A DNA stretch of 21,931 nucleotides from CAZXYF01 sp964644705. Lineage in GTDB: Bacteria > Planctomycetota > Brocadiia > SM23-32. The first letter of the stretch is position 1; each line of letters begins with the position of its first letter. Shown piece after piece: positions 1-7,539 of the stretch. The translations under genes were made by a program, and so were the position numbers. The notes under the pieces are model-generated. The model was not told the origin of the DNA and did no database searches. It saw only the letters and a list, made by a program, of their open reading frames with translations. The DNA is taken from the NCBI GenBank assembly GCA_964644705.1, contig CAZXYF010000034.1, forward strand, positions 1 through 21,931, given 5' to 3'.

Positions 1-206
1 AGACGAAGGTAAAGATGTTAGATACACCTCCCTAAACGTAATTGGGGTGGTTTGCGAGATGGACTGTATTCCCGGCTCAAAGTCACCGGCGAGCCCGTTT
101 GAAAACGCATTGTTGAACGGTTTGGACAGCACTGGCCCCAGACGTCGGCGGTTGCCAGCCCCTCATCGTCGTTTCTGTAATCACTCAAGCATTCGGGAGC
201 ATTCAT

Positions 207-1067
207 ATGTCGTGGAAAACAGATTACGGATCCCCTGATCCCCAGGAAGCTGAAGGTGGCATCAAGCCCCACGGTGCATACGGACGATCAGCCAATAACT
301 GGTGGACCGAACGCTGGATGCAGGTATTGGGACACATTTTCCCGGACAAACGACTGACCCGCGGGAGACGCTACGCCCGAGAAGGACGAGTTATGTCCCT
401 CGAGGTGGATATGGGCATCGTTACCGCGGAGGTGCAAGGGGGGCGACCGGATCCCTATTACGCAACGCTTGAAGTGCCGCTCGTCGGGGAAGAGATATGG
501 CGCGATATCACCAGGATGTTTTCCCGGCGGAGCGCCTGCACTGCGCATCTGCTGGCGGGTCGAATGCCCGAGGAGGTTGGAGAATGTTTTGATGCGGTCA
601 ACGCATCACTGTTCCCCGACAATCAAGATGACCTGAAAGCTCACTGCGCGTGTTCCGACTCCATCGACCTCTGCAAACACCTCGCTGCCGTCTGCCATCT
701 TCTGGGAGAACAGTTCGGCCGAGATCCATTCCTGATGTTCAAACTTCGGGGGATGGAGCGGGGAGAGCTGATGGCCGAGCTGAATCCGAAACTTAATCTC
801 CCGCCTGAGAACAAACCATCCAACACCGAGGATGTCCCCGCTCATCCCACTGATTTCTGGACGACGTTCGACGCGGACGAACTCCAGCCGCCCGTAGCAA
901 ACATCCCAAAACGTCCGGCCCAACTGCCCAACCGACTGGGGCCGTTTCCTTTCTGGCGCAGCGAAGTAAATTTTCTCCGCAAGCTTGAAATTATTTATGA
1001 AAACGCAGCCGGGCACGGCCTGCGCGTCGCAACAACAGAGAGCGAATCTTCCCCGGATCAGGCATGA
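207..1067 (+). CDS. SWIM zinc-finger domain protein
   Basis: A 286-residue protein with a SWIM-type zinc finger: C147-x-C149-x6-C156-x-H158, followed by the hydrophobic segment LAAVCHLLG, which is the usual context of this motif. SWIM domains are thought to bind DNA or mediate protein contacts, and bacterial members often sit next to SNF2-family helicases. No helicase is present here, although upstream DNA is missing. The N-terminal ~140 residues (WTERWMQVLG, then a basic RGRRYAREG stretch) resemble the usual lead-in of bacterial SWIM proteins. The C-terminal ~90 residues are proline-rich and probably disordered. The ATG at 207 is supported by GGGAG at 195-199 with 7 nt spacing. The gene stands alone: 206 bp of non-coding DNA precede it and a convergent gene follows. 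Family assignment is firm; cellular role is unknown. Confidence 0.85.
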   Translation: MSWKTDYGSPDPQEAEGGIKPHGAYGRSANNWWTERWMQVLGHIFPDKRLTRGRRYAREGRVMSLEVDMGIVTAEVQGGRPDPYYATLEVPLVGEEIWRDITRMFSRRSACTAHLLAGRMPEEVGECFDAVNASLFPDNQDDLKAHCACSDSIDLCKHLAAVCHLLGEQFGRDPFLMFKLRGMERGELMAELNPKLNLPPENKPSNTEDVPAHPTDFWTTFDADELQPPVANIPKRPAQLPNRLGPFPFWRSEVNFLRKLEIIYENAAGHGLRVATTESESSPDQA

Positions 1068-1073
1068 CGGGGT

Positions 1074-1141
1074 CAGGCCTGTCCAAAATAGCGTTTTGAG
1101 AAGCATGGTTCTTTGTCTTTATCATCGTCTTTACCATAATC
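1074..1141 (+). repeat. 68-bp dispersed direct repeat, copy 1
   Basis: These 68 bases recur at 21864-21931 in the same orientation with one difference (A at 1086, C at 21876). The unit opens with the palindrome CAGGCCTG, has a short AAAA-TAGCG-TTTT inverted repeat, and ends in a pyrimidine-rich tract bounded by ATGGT and ACCAT. It starts 6 bp after the SWIM gene stop codon. No transposase or start-codon ORF explains it. The right boundary is uncertain because copy 2 is cut by the window end. Confidence 0.9.
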
Positions 1142-1181
1142 TGCCGTTGTTTTTGGCGGTCTTAGCATCGATAGAAAGGCC

Positions 1182-1196
1182 GGCGGATCTTCCGCC
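1182..1196 (-). terminator. candidate terminator of the glycoside hydrolase gene
   Basis: A perfect GGCGGA/TCCGCC stem with a 3-nt loop lies 3 nt beyond the stop codon of the minus-strand hydrolase gene. On the minus strand it is followed by GGCC and then only TTTC, so the U-tract is weak. Termination is plausible from position but not certain. Confidence 0.4.
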
Positions 1197-1199
1197 ACC

Positions 1200-3167
1200 T
1201 TACCCTTCCTCGCCACGCTCGAACACAATCATGGTATGACCATCAATCCGGGGAATGTTCACCCTGGTAAAGCCATCCGCAAACTCAAATGCGACGGGTT
1301 CCCGTTCCGGCGCCAGATACACCTCCTCGGGCTGGTATTCGGTCCGCACCGCCAATTCCGCCTCCACCACCGTTTGTGCCTCCTCGATGACGTCCAGATC
1401 CGTCCGCCGTTCCGCCACGTAATTCAGGACATGCAGGATCATACGTTCCGGATCCTCCTGCCGTAACAGCCCCACGCGGGCCGTGCTGGGCAGATCATCG
1501 ATCAGGAGGGGCTGGGAACGCAGCAGGCAAATGGCGTTATGGATCAGTTGCCGGTAAACCCGCGCTCCCTGATCAGCATAAAGACGAAAGATGGGATGGG
1601 CGAAATAGATAACATTACCATTGCGCACGATGGCAGGACGATCCGATTCGGAGTCGAAGGGCGTGGGGCCATGTGAGCAAAAATGCTCCCAGTTTCGATT
1701 GAAATATGGTTCTCCGATCCGGGCATGCACCTCAGATCCCGGCCGCGCTTCCACATACTGCCCCCCTTCATACATCATGTAATGAAACTCCCGGATGCCT
1801 TCGGAGAAATCCTCCGACAGACCGCAGATAAAATTGGGATCGTATTCCGCTGGTTTCTCGTGGCGGACGCCGATCTCCGACATCGCGAACCGGTCCTCTC
1901 CCGGAGCGAGTCCGCTCTCCCCGCAGATGATCAGGTTTCCCCCTTTCTCCACAAATCGGCGCAGACGCCCCTTGATGGCCTCCCCCACGCGCAGGCCATC
2001 CGGCACGAGCAGCATCTCGTAGGAAGCAAGATCGCCATCAGGGTCCACCACGTCGAACATTTCATGGCATTCAAGCAGGGCACGAACCGCTCCCCCGACT
2101 CCGTCGCCCATCCTGTCGTCGCGCATGATGGCGATGGGAGCGAGATGCCGGGCACCATCGCACCAGGGTTCTTTTCGCTCCACGGATTCGTAAACGGGCC
2201 CGATCAAATCGTACACCGCCTGGTCGAGCTGGCCCCGGGGATGCAACTGATCGCCAACGCTGCACCGGGCTCCACCGGCCAGCATTGAAAAACACTCGAA
2301 TTCCAGAGCCGCCTGATTTTTCAGTCCGCCAAAATCGCCCCACGTGCGATGGAAGCGCGCCGTCATTCCCATCGTCTGTTTGCCAAAATTCCGGAAATAA
2401 CGCTGGAAAAGGGGAAAGTGTGCATACCCCCAACCGCCGCTTGGTAACGACTCGATCTCCAGATGAGTATAATATTCCAGCCAATCTTTTCTCCCCACCT
2501 CGAGGCAACTGTTGAAAAACACCCCGCCCCCCGGTCGTATGTCCTCGGCGAGGGACCGGACCCGTTTCATCAGCGCCGTCCGTTCCTTCACGTTCCACTC
2601 TTCGACCGCCTCATCATCCTCAATATCGACGCCGGATTCCCGCATTTTTTCCAGGCATGACCAGCAGTAACAGGAGGGTTCCGGGCCCATCCAGATGTCC
2701 ATAAAAATCCCATCAACCTCGTATTTCCGGAGAACCTCCTCGGTTATATCCAGCAAATAATCCTGGTAGTCGTCGTTGAGCATACACACTCCGTGCCAAC
2801 CCGCCCGGTTGGGGGAACATGTCCACATGCTTCCATCCTCATTGATAGCCGCCCATTCGGGATGCTGACGAGCGGCCCATTCGTCCCAAGCAACAGTTAT
2901 ATAGGCAGGAACGCGGATATCTCGCTCATGACAGGCCTCAACCATCTGTCCAAACATGTCGAACTGGAGCGAGGGGTGTTTCGGGCCGATCTCCGTGTCG
3001 TAATAGCACATGCCGTGATGTCCGCGAGCAAAACAGGTCACGCTGTTCACATGTGCGTCTTTCAACGTATCGGCGTATCGATCTGCGTCGAAATCCGCCC
3101 CGACATCGGGTATTTGCGGAGACGTATGAAAATCCATGTGTATCTGCCGGAAGGGCAAATTATACAT
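1200..3167 (-). CDS. Glycoside hydrolase-like protein (GHL6 / beta-galactosidase trimerisation type)
   Basis: A 655-residue protein with no signal peptide, hence probably cytoplasmic. The N-terminal half reads as a TIM-barrel of the 'hypothetical glycosyl hydrolase 6' kind: RQIHMDFHTSP (7-17), HVNSVTCFARGHHGM (39-53), VDGIFMDIW with D157 at a strand end, and a cysteine cluster CYCWSC (166-171). HLEIESLPSGGWGY (235-248) and RFHRTWGDFGGLK (271-283) are typical of the related alpha-L-fucosidase-like proteins. The middle part (about 345-560) has a flavodoxin-like fold pattern, as in the GH42 trimerisation domain (YEMLLVPDGLRV, GGNLIICGES). The last ~90 residues look beta-rich. D157 and E237 are candidate catalytic acids by position only. 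Start: ATG with AAAGG 8 nt upstream; M11 is a less likely alternative. The natural sugar substrate cannot be read from the sequence. Confidence 0.75.
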   Translation of the reverse strand: MYNLPFRQIHMDFHTSPQIPDVGADFDADRYADTLKDAHVNSVTCFARGHHGMCYYDTEIGPKHPSLQFDMFGQMVEACHERDIRVPAYITVAWDEWAARQHPEWAAINEDGSMWTCSPNRAGWHGVCMLNDDYQDYLLDITEEVLRKYEVDGIFMDIWMGPEPSCYCWSCLEKMRESGVDIEDDEAVEEWNVKERTALMKRVRSLAEDIRPGGGVFFNSCLEVGRKDWLEYYTHLEIESLPSGGWGYAHFPLFQRYFRNFGKQTMGMTARFHRTWGDFGGLKNQAALEFECFSMLAGGARCSVGDQLHPRGQLDQAVYDLIGPVYESVERKEPWCDGARHLAPIAIMRDDRMGDGVGGAVRALLECHEMFDVVDPDGDLASYEMLLVPDGLRVGEAIKGRLRRFVEKGGNLIICGESGLAPGEDRFAMSEIGVRHEKPAEYDPNFICGLSEDFSEGIREFHYMMYEGGQYVEARPGSEVHARIGEPYFNRNWEHFCSHGPTPFDSESDRPAIVRNGNVIYFAHPIFRLYADQGARVYRQLIHNAICLLRSQPLLIDDLPSTARVGLLRQEDPERMILHVLNYVAERRTDLDVIEEAQTVVEAELAVRTEYQPEEVYLAPEREPVAFEFADGFTRVNIPRIDGHTMIVFERGEEG

Positions 3168-3287
3168 ACTTGCGACCTTTCATCGTGAAATTGAGAGTTG
3201 CAGAAAACTTATAGACTATCGATCCCGTGGTCATCTTGCCCGCCCCCCTGCCTTTTCGATGTGGAGCTGCGGACAATTCCCCGAAGA

Positions 3288-3815
3288 TTAAAAGGCGCTT
3301 CTCAAGGGAAGCAACATCCACAGTATAGCCACCCCTTTTGCCGAGAGAATGGCCAGGTAGGACCGGGCGAACATCTGACTCAAAGCAGATTCGGGGTTCA
3401 AAAAATGTAAAACGGCGAGCGAAATCACGCCACAGAGACAGAGCCCCTTAAACACCCCCAGAAAACCACCGGCGATCCGATCAGCAAGGCTGAGTTGGAG
3501 CGCCTCAACCATCTTGCTTATCAAATGGGCAATGAGATAGCACGTGAGCAGGATAATAGCAAACAGGGCAATGAATGCGATAAACTGGCGCACTTCCTTC
3601 CCCAGACCAAATCCGATCATCCTGGCCACGGGCGTGTAAAAAAGGCCGGCCCCCCACACTGCAAACAGCCAGCTCACCAACCGCACGATCTGCCATACGA
3701 ATCCCGTCCAGAAGCCCAGCAGCGCACAGATAACGCATATAAACACCACTGCAGCATCAATCGCAGTTGCACTTTCCATGAGTGCCATCATGATGTGAGT
3801 CCCCACATGTTCCAT
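3288..3815 (-). CDS. CvpA family membrane protein
   Basis: A small integral membrane protein of about 175 residues, normal for the CvpA/colicin V production family, with four hydrophobic segments. The first (AIDAAVVFICVICALLGFWTGFVWQI) has the family's Asp followed by a Gly-rich turn. The third and fourth are separated by a basic ADRIAGGFLGVFKGL segment, the classic CvpA signature. CvpA proteins are inner-membrane proteins linked to colicin V export and, in other bacteria, to envelope stress and cell-envelope integrity; the molecular activity is unsettled. The start is ambiguous: GTG at 3827 has AGGAAG directly abutting it, ATG at 3815 has the same AGGAAG 12 nt upstream, and ATG at 3791 has GGGGA 8 nt upstream. 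The gene lies 120 bp upstream of the hydrolase gene on the same strand and may share its transcript. Confidence 0.8.
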   Translation of the reverse strand: MEHVGTHIMMALMESATAIDAAVVFICVICALLGFWTGFVWQIVRLVSWLFAVWGAGLFYTPVARMIGFGLGKEVRQFIAFIALFAIILLTCYLIAHLISKMVEALQLSLADRIAGGFLGVFKGLCLCGVISLAVLHFLNPESALSQMFARSYLAILSAKGVAILWMLLPLRSAF

Positions 3816-3827
3816 TTCAATGTCCAC

Positions 3828-4261
3828 TTCCTAATGTGTTTATTACCGACATCCCAATGACGCAAGGCCACTATTCTTATAATACCTTATTTGGGAGCGT
3901 TCGCCCGTCGCTGATCACTCATTTTGAGTTTTCAGATTTATGCGTCCTTCATACCCAATATTTTACGTATAACGGATACTGTTTACTGTGAGTCGCCCGG
4001 TGCCGGTTAACTGGATGCCGTTCAAGACGATCCTCCACCCGCATCGGATCTGTATGGCCAAACGCAAAACATGCTTGCAAATACGCTTATTCCGTGTATT
4101 ATCTTGATAGTGCGCACTTAACATGCCTACAATCAGTAGATGTATGAGAGCGCGCCTATTCGACCTACTAAGTGTAATAAAATAAGCATGATCATTGCAC
4201 ACTAAATGGTTCACTGTGACGGTTTATTCATCCTCTCACTTTTCTCCGGAAAGGGGAAATT
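3828..4261. other. gene-free intergenic stretch
   Basis: About 430 bp between divergent genes, visibly AT-richer than its surroundings, with no convincing coding frame or RNA gene. It holds one plausible promoter pointing right (4075-4102) and the ribosome-binding site AAGGGG (4251-4256) of the next gene. A promoter for the leftward CvpA gene must also lie here; TATTATAAG-like -10 candidates exist on the minus strand near 3875-3885, but no matching -35 was found. Confidence 0.5.
4075..4102 (+). promoter_or_regulatory. candidate sigma70-type promoter
   Basis: TTGCAA (4075-4080), 16 nt, TATTAT (4097-4102). The -10 matches consensus at 5 of 6 positions and the -35 at 4 of 6. It would give a leader of about 150 nt for the gene starting at 4262. 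Confidence 0.35.
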
Positions 4262-5152
4262 ATGGTTGATCATATCCCGATAGTGCTTGGCATTAGCATG
4301 TTCACCATCCTCGCGGTCATTCTTGGTGTTGCGGCAGTGGTCGTTTATTTCAAGGGGGCCAAACCGGAAAAACCGTGGGGCGCTCCCCTGCTGGCCCTGC
4401 TGGTGATCGGCGCCGTGGCGTCGGTGATCTGTCGAGAAATGGAGGTGGGCAAGCCGGATCCAGCCCGACTCCGTTTTCAATCGGCCAGGCTCGTGGGACA
4501 GGGGCTGCGCGATAAAATATCGGATGGAGCGCGAGTCCTCATATTCCGTTATCCGTTGCCTGAGGAAATGGAGATGCCCGGGGGGCCATCCACCCCACCA
4601 CCACGAGAAGCACCGCGCGGCCCCGAGGGTATGGGCAATGTTCCCGGAGAGATGCGTCCACCAACAATCGAAGAACAGGTGGAGGAGAAGAAGAAACAGT
4701 GGGAAAAAGCAATAGAAGAGGGAGCCGGGGGAATCGACATCGAAATCGTCGGCTGCGAGGTACCCGATATGCCGCCCGAGGAGATGATGCCGCCGGAGTA
4801 CCCGGGTGATGCGCTGGCTTTCTCCAATGTTCTGGAGAAATATCGAGACAAGGACATCGACGTGTGGATTTCTTTCGTGGGACTCCCGCGGAAAAGGAAC
4901 GGGGATTGGGCCCTCAGCGACGTCGTCGGCCCAGACTGGTCGGAGCCTCCGCTGGTGGCGGCCGATCTCGGGCTGTATTACGAGCCCGACGTTGTGCGAC
5001 AATGGATCCAGGACGGATTGCTCGATGTTGCTGCCATTCACCCCACCACCAAATCCCCGGTAATGGAGGTGATAACGGACGATAATCTCGATTCACTTCC
5101 CGCGAAGCGGCCCATCGACAAACTGCCACCACCCCCGACCAGATCCGAATAA
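4262..5152 (+). CDS. Membrane-anchored protein of unknown function
   Basis: 296 residues, family not recognised. The N-terminus has two hydrophobic segments (about residues 4-28, IVLGISMFTILAVILGVAAV, and 38-58, WGAPLLALLVIGAVASVIC) joined by a short basic loop, so the protein is membrane-anchored with both ends on the same side. Residues ~95-140 are proline-rich and acidic, a likely disordered linker that passes into a charged helix (EEQVEEKKKQWEKAIEE). Residues ~155-270 look like a small alpha/beta domain (DIEIVGCEVPDM, DIDVWISFVGLPR, GPDWSEPPLVAADLGLYY). The tail is proline-rich. Start: ATG with AAGGGG 5 nt upstream. It is monocistronic: a strong terminator follows about 40 bp after the stop. 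It is a real gene, given length, codon bias, RBS and terminator. Confidence 0.75.
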   Translation: MVDHIPIVLGISMFTILAVILGVAAVVVYFKGAKPEKPWGAPLLALLVIGAVASVICREMEVGKPDPARLRFQSARLVGQGLRDKISDGARVLIFRYPLPEEMEMPGGPSTPPPREAPRGPEGMGNVPGEMRPPTIEEQVEEKKKQWEKAIEEGAGGIDIEIVGCEVPDMPPEEMMPPEYPGDALAFSNVLEKYRDKDIDVWISFVGLPRKRNGDWALSDVVGPDWSEPPLVAADLGLYYEPDVVRQWIQDGLLDVAAIHPTTKSPVMEVITDDNLDSLPAKRPIDKLPPPPTRSE

Positions 5153-5189
5153 TTGGTCCCGCTTTTCCGGGTGATCGTACATAAAAAGG

Positions 5190-5227
5190 ACGGGAGCAGG
5201 TCTAAACGCCTGCTCCCGTTGGTTTTT
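5190..5227. terminator. bidirectional intrinsic terminator
   Basis: Perfect 11-bp stem ACGGGAGCAGG (5190-5200) / CCTGCTCCCGT (5209-5219) with an 8-nt loop. The plus strand continues TGGTTTTT and the minus strand continues CCTTTTTA. It therefore serves both convergent genes: the unknown membrane protein ending at 5152 and the ferritin-like gene ending at 5226. Confidence 0.9.
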
Positions 5228-5708
5228 AAAGGTTTTCGTCAGCGTATTTTGTAAACTGAGTCAGATGCAACCGCTCTTCATCCATGATACTTTCCAGAAC
5301 ATCGCGCTGAGATTCAGGCACGAACTGGAGCATTTCCTGGTACAAAAGAAGAGTATTCTTCTCCATTTCCTTGGCGGTCTCGATCGCTTCCGTCTCGGAC
5401 TCCTGACGACTGGCCAGGTCCTCTCCTTCCTCTCCCATCGGGAAAATACGCCCATCCAGCAGATATTCCAGGTAATCCCCATACTCTCCTTCATACTGCT
5501 CCCCCTTGGGAGTGTAGTCGCCCACTTCTTCCAGGAGGTCACGAAACTTGTCCGCATGTTCATCTTCCATTTCCGCCACCCCACGGGCAAACTCCCTCAG
5601 GGAATCGGATTCCGTCTCCTCGGCAAGAGCTCGATAGTAAGTGGCTCCCGTTACTTCCTCACGAATAGCGATGTTAATCAATTCCGCAGCAGAGAATAAA
5701 TCAGGCAT
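5226..5708 (-). CDS. Ferritin-like diiron protein (rubrerythrin-type, COG1633-like)
   Basis: 160 residues that fit a four-helix diiron carboxylate bundle. Both halves carry the paired ligand pattern: E18-x6-Y25 with E48-x2-H51, and E116-x6-Y123 with E145-x2-H148. This matches the rubrerythrin/ferritin-like family, whose members handle iron or reduce peroxide. The C-terminal rubredoxin domain (two C-x2-C knuckles) of classical rubrerythrin is absent, so an electron donor would have to be a separate protein. A linker of ~30 residues rich in Tyr, Glu and Gly (QYEGEYGDYLEYLLDGRIF) separates the two helix pairs. Start: ATG with GAGGAG 8 nt upstream. No signal peptide, so cytoplasmic. Iron storage and peroxide scavenging are both possible; the sequence does not choose. 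Confidence 0.88.
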   Translation of the reverse strand: MPDLFSAAELINIAIREEVTGATYYRALAEETESDSLREFARGVAEMEDEHADKFRDLLEEVGDYTPKGEQYEGEYGDYLEYLLDGRIFPMGEEGEDLASRQESETEAIETAKEMEKNTLLLYQEMLQFVPESQRDVLESIMDEERLHLTQFTKYADENL

Positions 5709-5754
5709 AACTGTTACTCCTCTATCAAGCGTAGCTCGAACAGAACCAATCGTA

Positions 5755-5783
5755 ATATTACTCCTCCGGATGCCCTATTTCAA
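5755..5783 (-). promoter_or_regulatory. candidate promoter of the ferritin-like gene
   Basis: On the minus strand: TTGAAA (5783-5778), 17 nt, TAATAT (5760-5755), about 47 nt before the start codon. The spacing is ideal; the -35 matches at 5 of 6 positions and the -10 at 4 of 6. Confidence 0.4.
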
Positions 5784-5905
5784 ACACAGATCCCCGCAAG
5801 CATCACAAACAACATGCTTCCAACCCAGCCTCTCCGTCCCACCCACATACCATTACTGGATGATGATCCAATCCTGAGGGAAAAATAGAACCTCCCTTTC
5901 ATTCT

Positions 5906-6895
5906 TTATCGCAGGCGAGAATCACTTTGCCACATGTCCAGGCTCCCCCCAAAATGATTTTTAAGCGGTTCGGTGGCCCGATTTAGCTCCTCCAGAATAT
6001 CGGCCGACAGATTTGACTCCCCGGCTCGCGCATTCTCACGCGCCTGCTCCGTGTTCCGCATACCCGCCAGCACGCTGGTCACACCGGGCTGGGCAATCAG
6101 CCACCCCAGAGCCACGTCCACCATGGGTTCACCCACCTCCCGGGCAATACGCCGCACTGCGTTTATGGCCTTGAACGTCAGTTCTTCCGCTCCGGCTTCA
6201 CCGTGACGAGCTTGCGGTCTATCTCCCGAAAAATGGCGCGTGCGCGCCCGTCCCTCCGGCACCTCATTTGGATCCGTAAATTTCCCCGTCAAAAGTCCCT
6301 GTTGTATGGGGGAATATGGCAAGATGCTCACCTCATTTTCGATGCATATGCCCTGCAATTCGGCCTCCAGTCCCCGCCACAACAGATTGTACGCCAGCTG
6401 ATTCACCTCACTCCGCCCGTTATTCAGTAGCTCCGAAAGATCTCGCGGGCCAAAATTTGAACATCCTACCACCCTTACTTTCCCCTCTTCCTGCAACCGC
6501 TCCATGACCCCCAGTGTGTCCGCAATCGGGATGTCAGGATTAGGCCAATGTATCTGATAAAGATCAATATAATCGGTGCCAAGGCGCTCCAAACTGGCCT
6601 CACAACTCGCCCGTACATCGGCCGGGGCGAGATTCCCGGGAGACACTTTTGTGGCGATAACCACGTCCTCACGCTTGTCTCCTAAAGCTCTGCCAAGGAG
6701 CCGTTCCGAATAACCGTCCCCGTACGCTTCAGCCGTATCGAACAGCGTCACGCCCTCGTCAACGGCGGTTTCAATCGCCCTTATCGCATCGCGCTCGTCC
6801 TGCTCTCCCCACGTCGAACCGCCAACAATTGCCCAGCAGCCCATACCGACCACGCTCACCTTCAGCTCCGTTCTGCCCAGCGTGCGATATTTCAT
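5906..6895 (-). CDS. Aldo/keto reductase
   Basis: 329-residue NAD(P)H-dependent oxidoreductase of the aldo/keto reductase superfamily, a cytoplasmic TIM-barrel that reduces carbonyls to alcohols. The full catalytic tetrad is visible: D53 and Y58 (LFDTAEAYGDGYSERLLG), K83 (VVIATKVS) and H116 (LYQIHWP). The N-terminal MKYRTLGRTELKVS is the standard opening of the family, as is the later ILPYSPIQQGLLTGKF. The start at 6895 is chosen over an in-frame ATG eight codons upstream because homologues begin with MKYRxLG and AAAGGAA lies just ahead. It resembles the general-purpose YajO/IolS-type group; the physiological substrate is not deducible. A separate terminator isolates it from rpsR upstream. 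Confidence 0.92.
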   Translation of the reverse strand: MKYRTLGRTELKVSVVGMGCWAIVGGSTWGEQDERDAIRAIETAVDEGVTLFDTAEAYGDGYSERLLGRALGDKREDVVIATKVSPGNLAPADVRASCEASLERLGTDYIDLYQIHWPNPDIPIADTLGVMERLQEEGKVRVVGCSNFGPRDLSELLNNGRSEVNQLAYNLLWRGLEAELQGICIENEVSILPYSPIQQGLLTGKFTDPNEVPEGRARTRHFSGDRPQARHGEAGAEELTFKAINAVRRIAREVGEPMVDVALGWLIAQPGVTSVLAGMRNTEQARENARAGESNLSADILEELNRATEPLKNHFGGSLDMWQSDSRLR

Positions 6896-6982
6896 GATTT
6901 CCTTTCCGGTTACTGTCACATTCCAGGCGAATCATCAGTGCGGCGTAACGGCCGGCCCGGCTTCTGCCCCATGCAACGTACA

Positions 6983-7011
6983 TAAAAACCGGCGCCCGCC
7001 GGCGCCGGTTT
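6983..7011 (-). terminator. intrinsic terminator of rpsR
   Basis: Perfect 11-bp stem AAACCGGCGCC (6986-6996) / GGCGCCGGTTT (7001-7011) with a 4-nt loop. On the minus strand it is followed by TTTTTAT, and it lies 30 nt past the rpsR stop codon. It should insulate the reductase gene from ribosomal-protein transcription. Confidence 0.88.
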
Positions 7012-7040
7012 CCTCGACCTATTGGGGCATGATCCTGTTT

Positions 7041-7268
7041 TCAGTCATACGGCATGAGGGCCAGGAATCTGGCTCTTTTCACAGCCTGTTCAAACATCCG
7101 TTGGTGTTTAGCGCAGTTCCCGGAACGCTTTCGGCTGAACATACGTGCCTCACCCGTCGTTAATTTCCCGAGCCGATCAACGTCCTTGTAATCAATTGTC
7201 TCAACGTTTTCCCGGCAAAACCGACACCTTGTTCCCGACTTCTGTCTCATTCTGCGTCTTGCAACCAT
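7041..7268 (-). CDS. rpsR: 30S ribosomal protein bS18
   Basis: 75-residue small-subunit protein of the ribosomal platform, normally partnered with bS6. Diagnostic segments are IDYKDVDRLGKL (25-36), RKRSGNCAKHQRMFEQAVKRARFLALMPY (46-74) and the basic N-terminus. It keeps a C15-x2-C18 ... C52-x2-H55 set, which looks like the zinc-binding (C+) form of bS18. Start: ATG at 7268 with GGAAGAAG a few nt upstream; a GTG at 7283 in frame would swallow that site. Unusually it is a single-gene unit with its own promoter and terminator, not in the common rpsF-ssb-rpsR-rplI cluster, and it is divergent from rpsU. A second rpsR elsewhere in the genome is possible. Confidence 0.95.
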   Translation of the reverse strand: MVARRRMRQKSGTRCRFCRENVETIDYKDVDRLGKLTTGEARMFSRKRSGNCAKHQRMFEQAVKRARFLALMPYD

Positions 7269-7321
7269 AAATCTTCTTCCCACGATCTTCGGAGTAAACG
7301 AATATCCAATTTCACTCTCGG

Positions 7322-7350
7322 AGGATATCCAACACGTTCATTTTTGTCAA
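7322..7350 (-). promoter_or_regulatory. promoter of rpsR
   Basis: On the minus strand: perfect TTGACA (7350-7345), 17 nt, TATCCT (7327-7322), about 54 nt before the rpsR start. The -35 is consensus and the -10 matches at 4 of 6 positions. Confidence 0.6.
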
Positions 7351-7442
7351 ACGTCCACCCGCCCACCACTGCGTCATCAAACCGACGACAGAGCACGCCG
7401 CAGGCCCCAACTCACCTCACCACCAGTCGGCTATGAACTCGT

Positions 7443-7470
7443 TTGACCACGATCTGAATACAGTTATAAT
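7443..7470 (+). promoter_or_regulatory. promoter of rpsU
   Basis: TTGACC (7443-7448), 16 nt, perfect TATAAT (7465-7470), about 70 nt before the rpsU start. It faces away from the rpsR promoter with ~90 bp between them. Confidence 0.75.
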
Positions 7471-7520
7471 TACACAATGCAGTGTGAGCGGACGACTTCG
7501 AATCATTACCAAACAAGATT

Positions 7521-7530
7521 AGGAGGTGAC
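7521..7530 (+). promoter_or_regulatory. strong ribosome-binding site of rpsU
   Basis: AGGAGGTGA, a near-complete anti-16S match, with about 10 nt to the ATG at 7540. It settles the start: the longer in-frame ATG at 7477 would read through this site and sits at the promoter's expected transcription start. Confidence 0.85.
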
Positions 7531-7539
7531 TTTCAACCC

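Noticed and set aside
3288..3815. cvpA-purine operon link, as cvpA precedes purF in E. coli
   Set aside because: purM is 14 kb away on the opposite strand and no purF is present, so no functional link is supported.
4211..5041. 276-residue minus-strand open frame
   Set aside because: It lies antisense to the gene at 4262-5152, is rich in His/Arg/Trp as shadow frames are, and has no RBS.
5879..5900. Terminator of the aldo/keto reductase gene
   Set aside because: On the minus strand GGGAGG and CCCTC arms can pair, but the stem is about 5 bp with a 10-nt loop and no U-run after it; too weak to call.
7269..7283. GTG start five codons upstream for rpsR
   Set aside because: It would place the GGAAGAAG ribosome-binding site inside the coding sequence and adds residues not typical of bS18.
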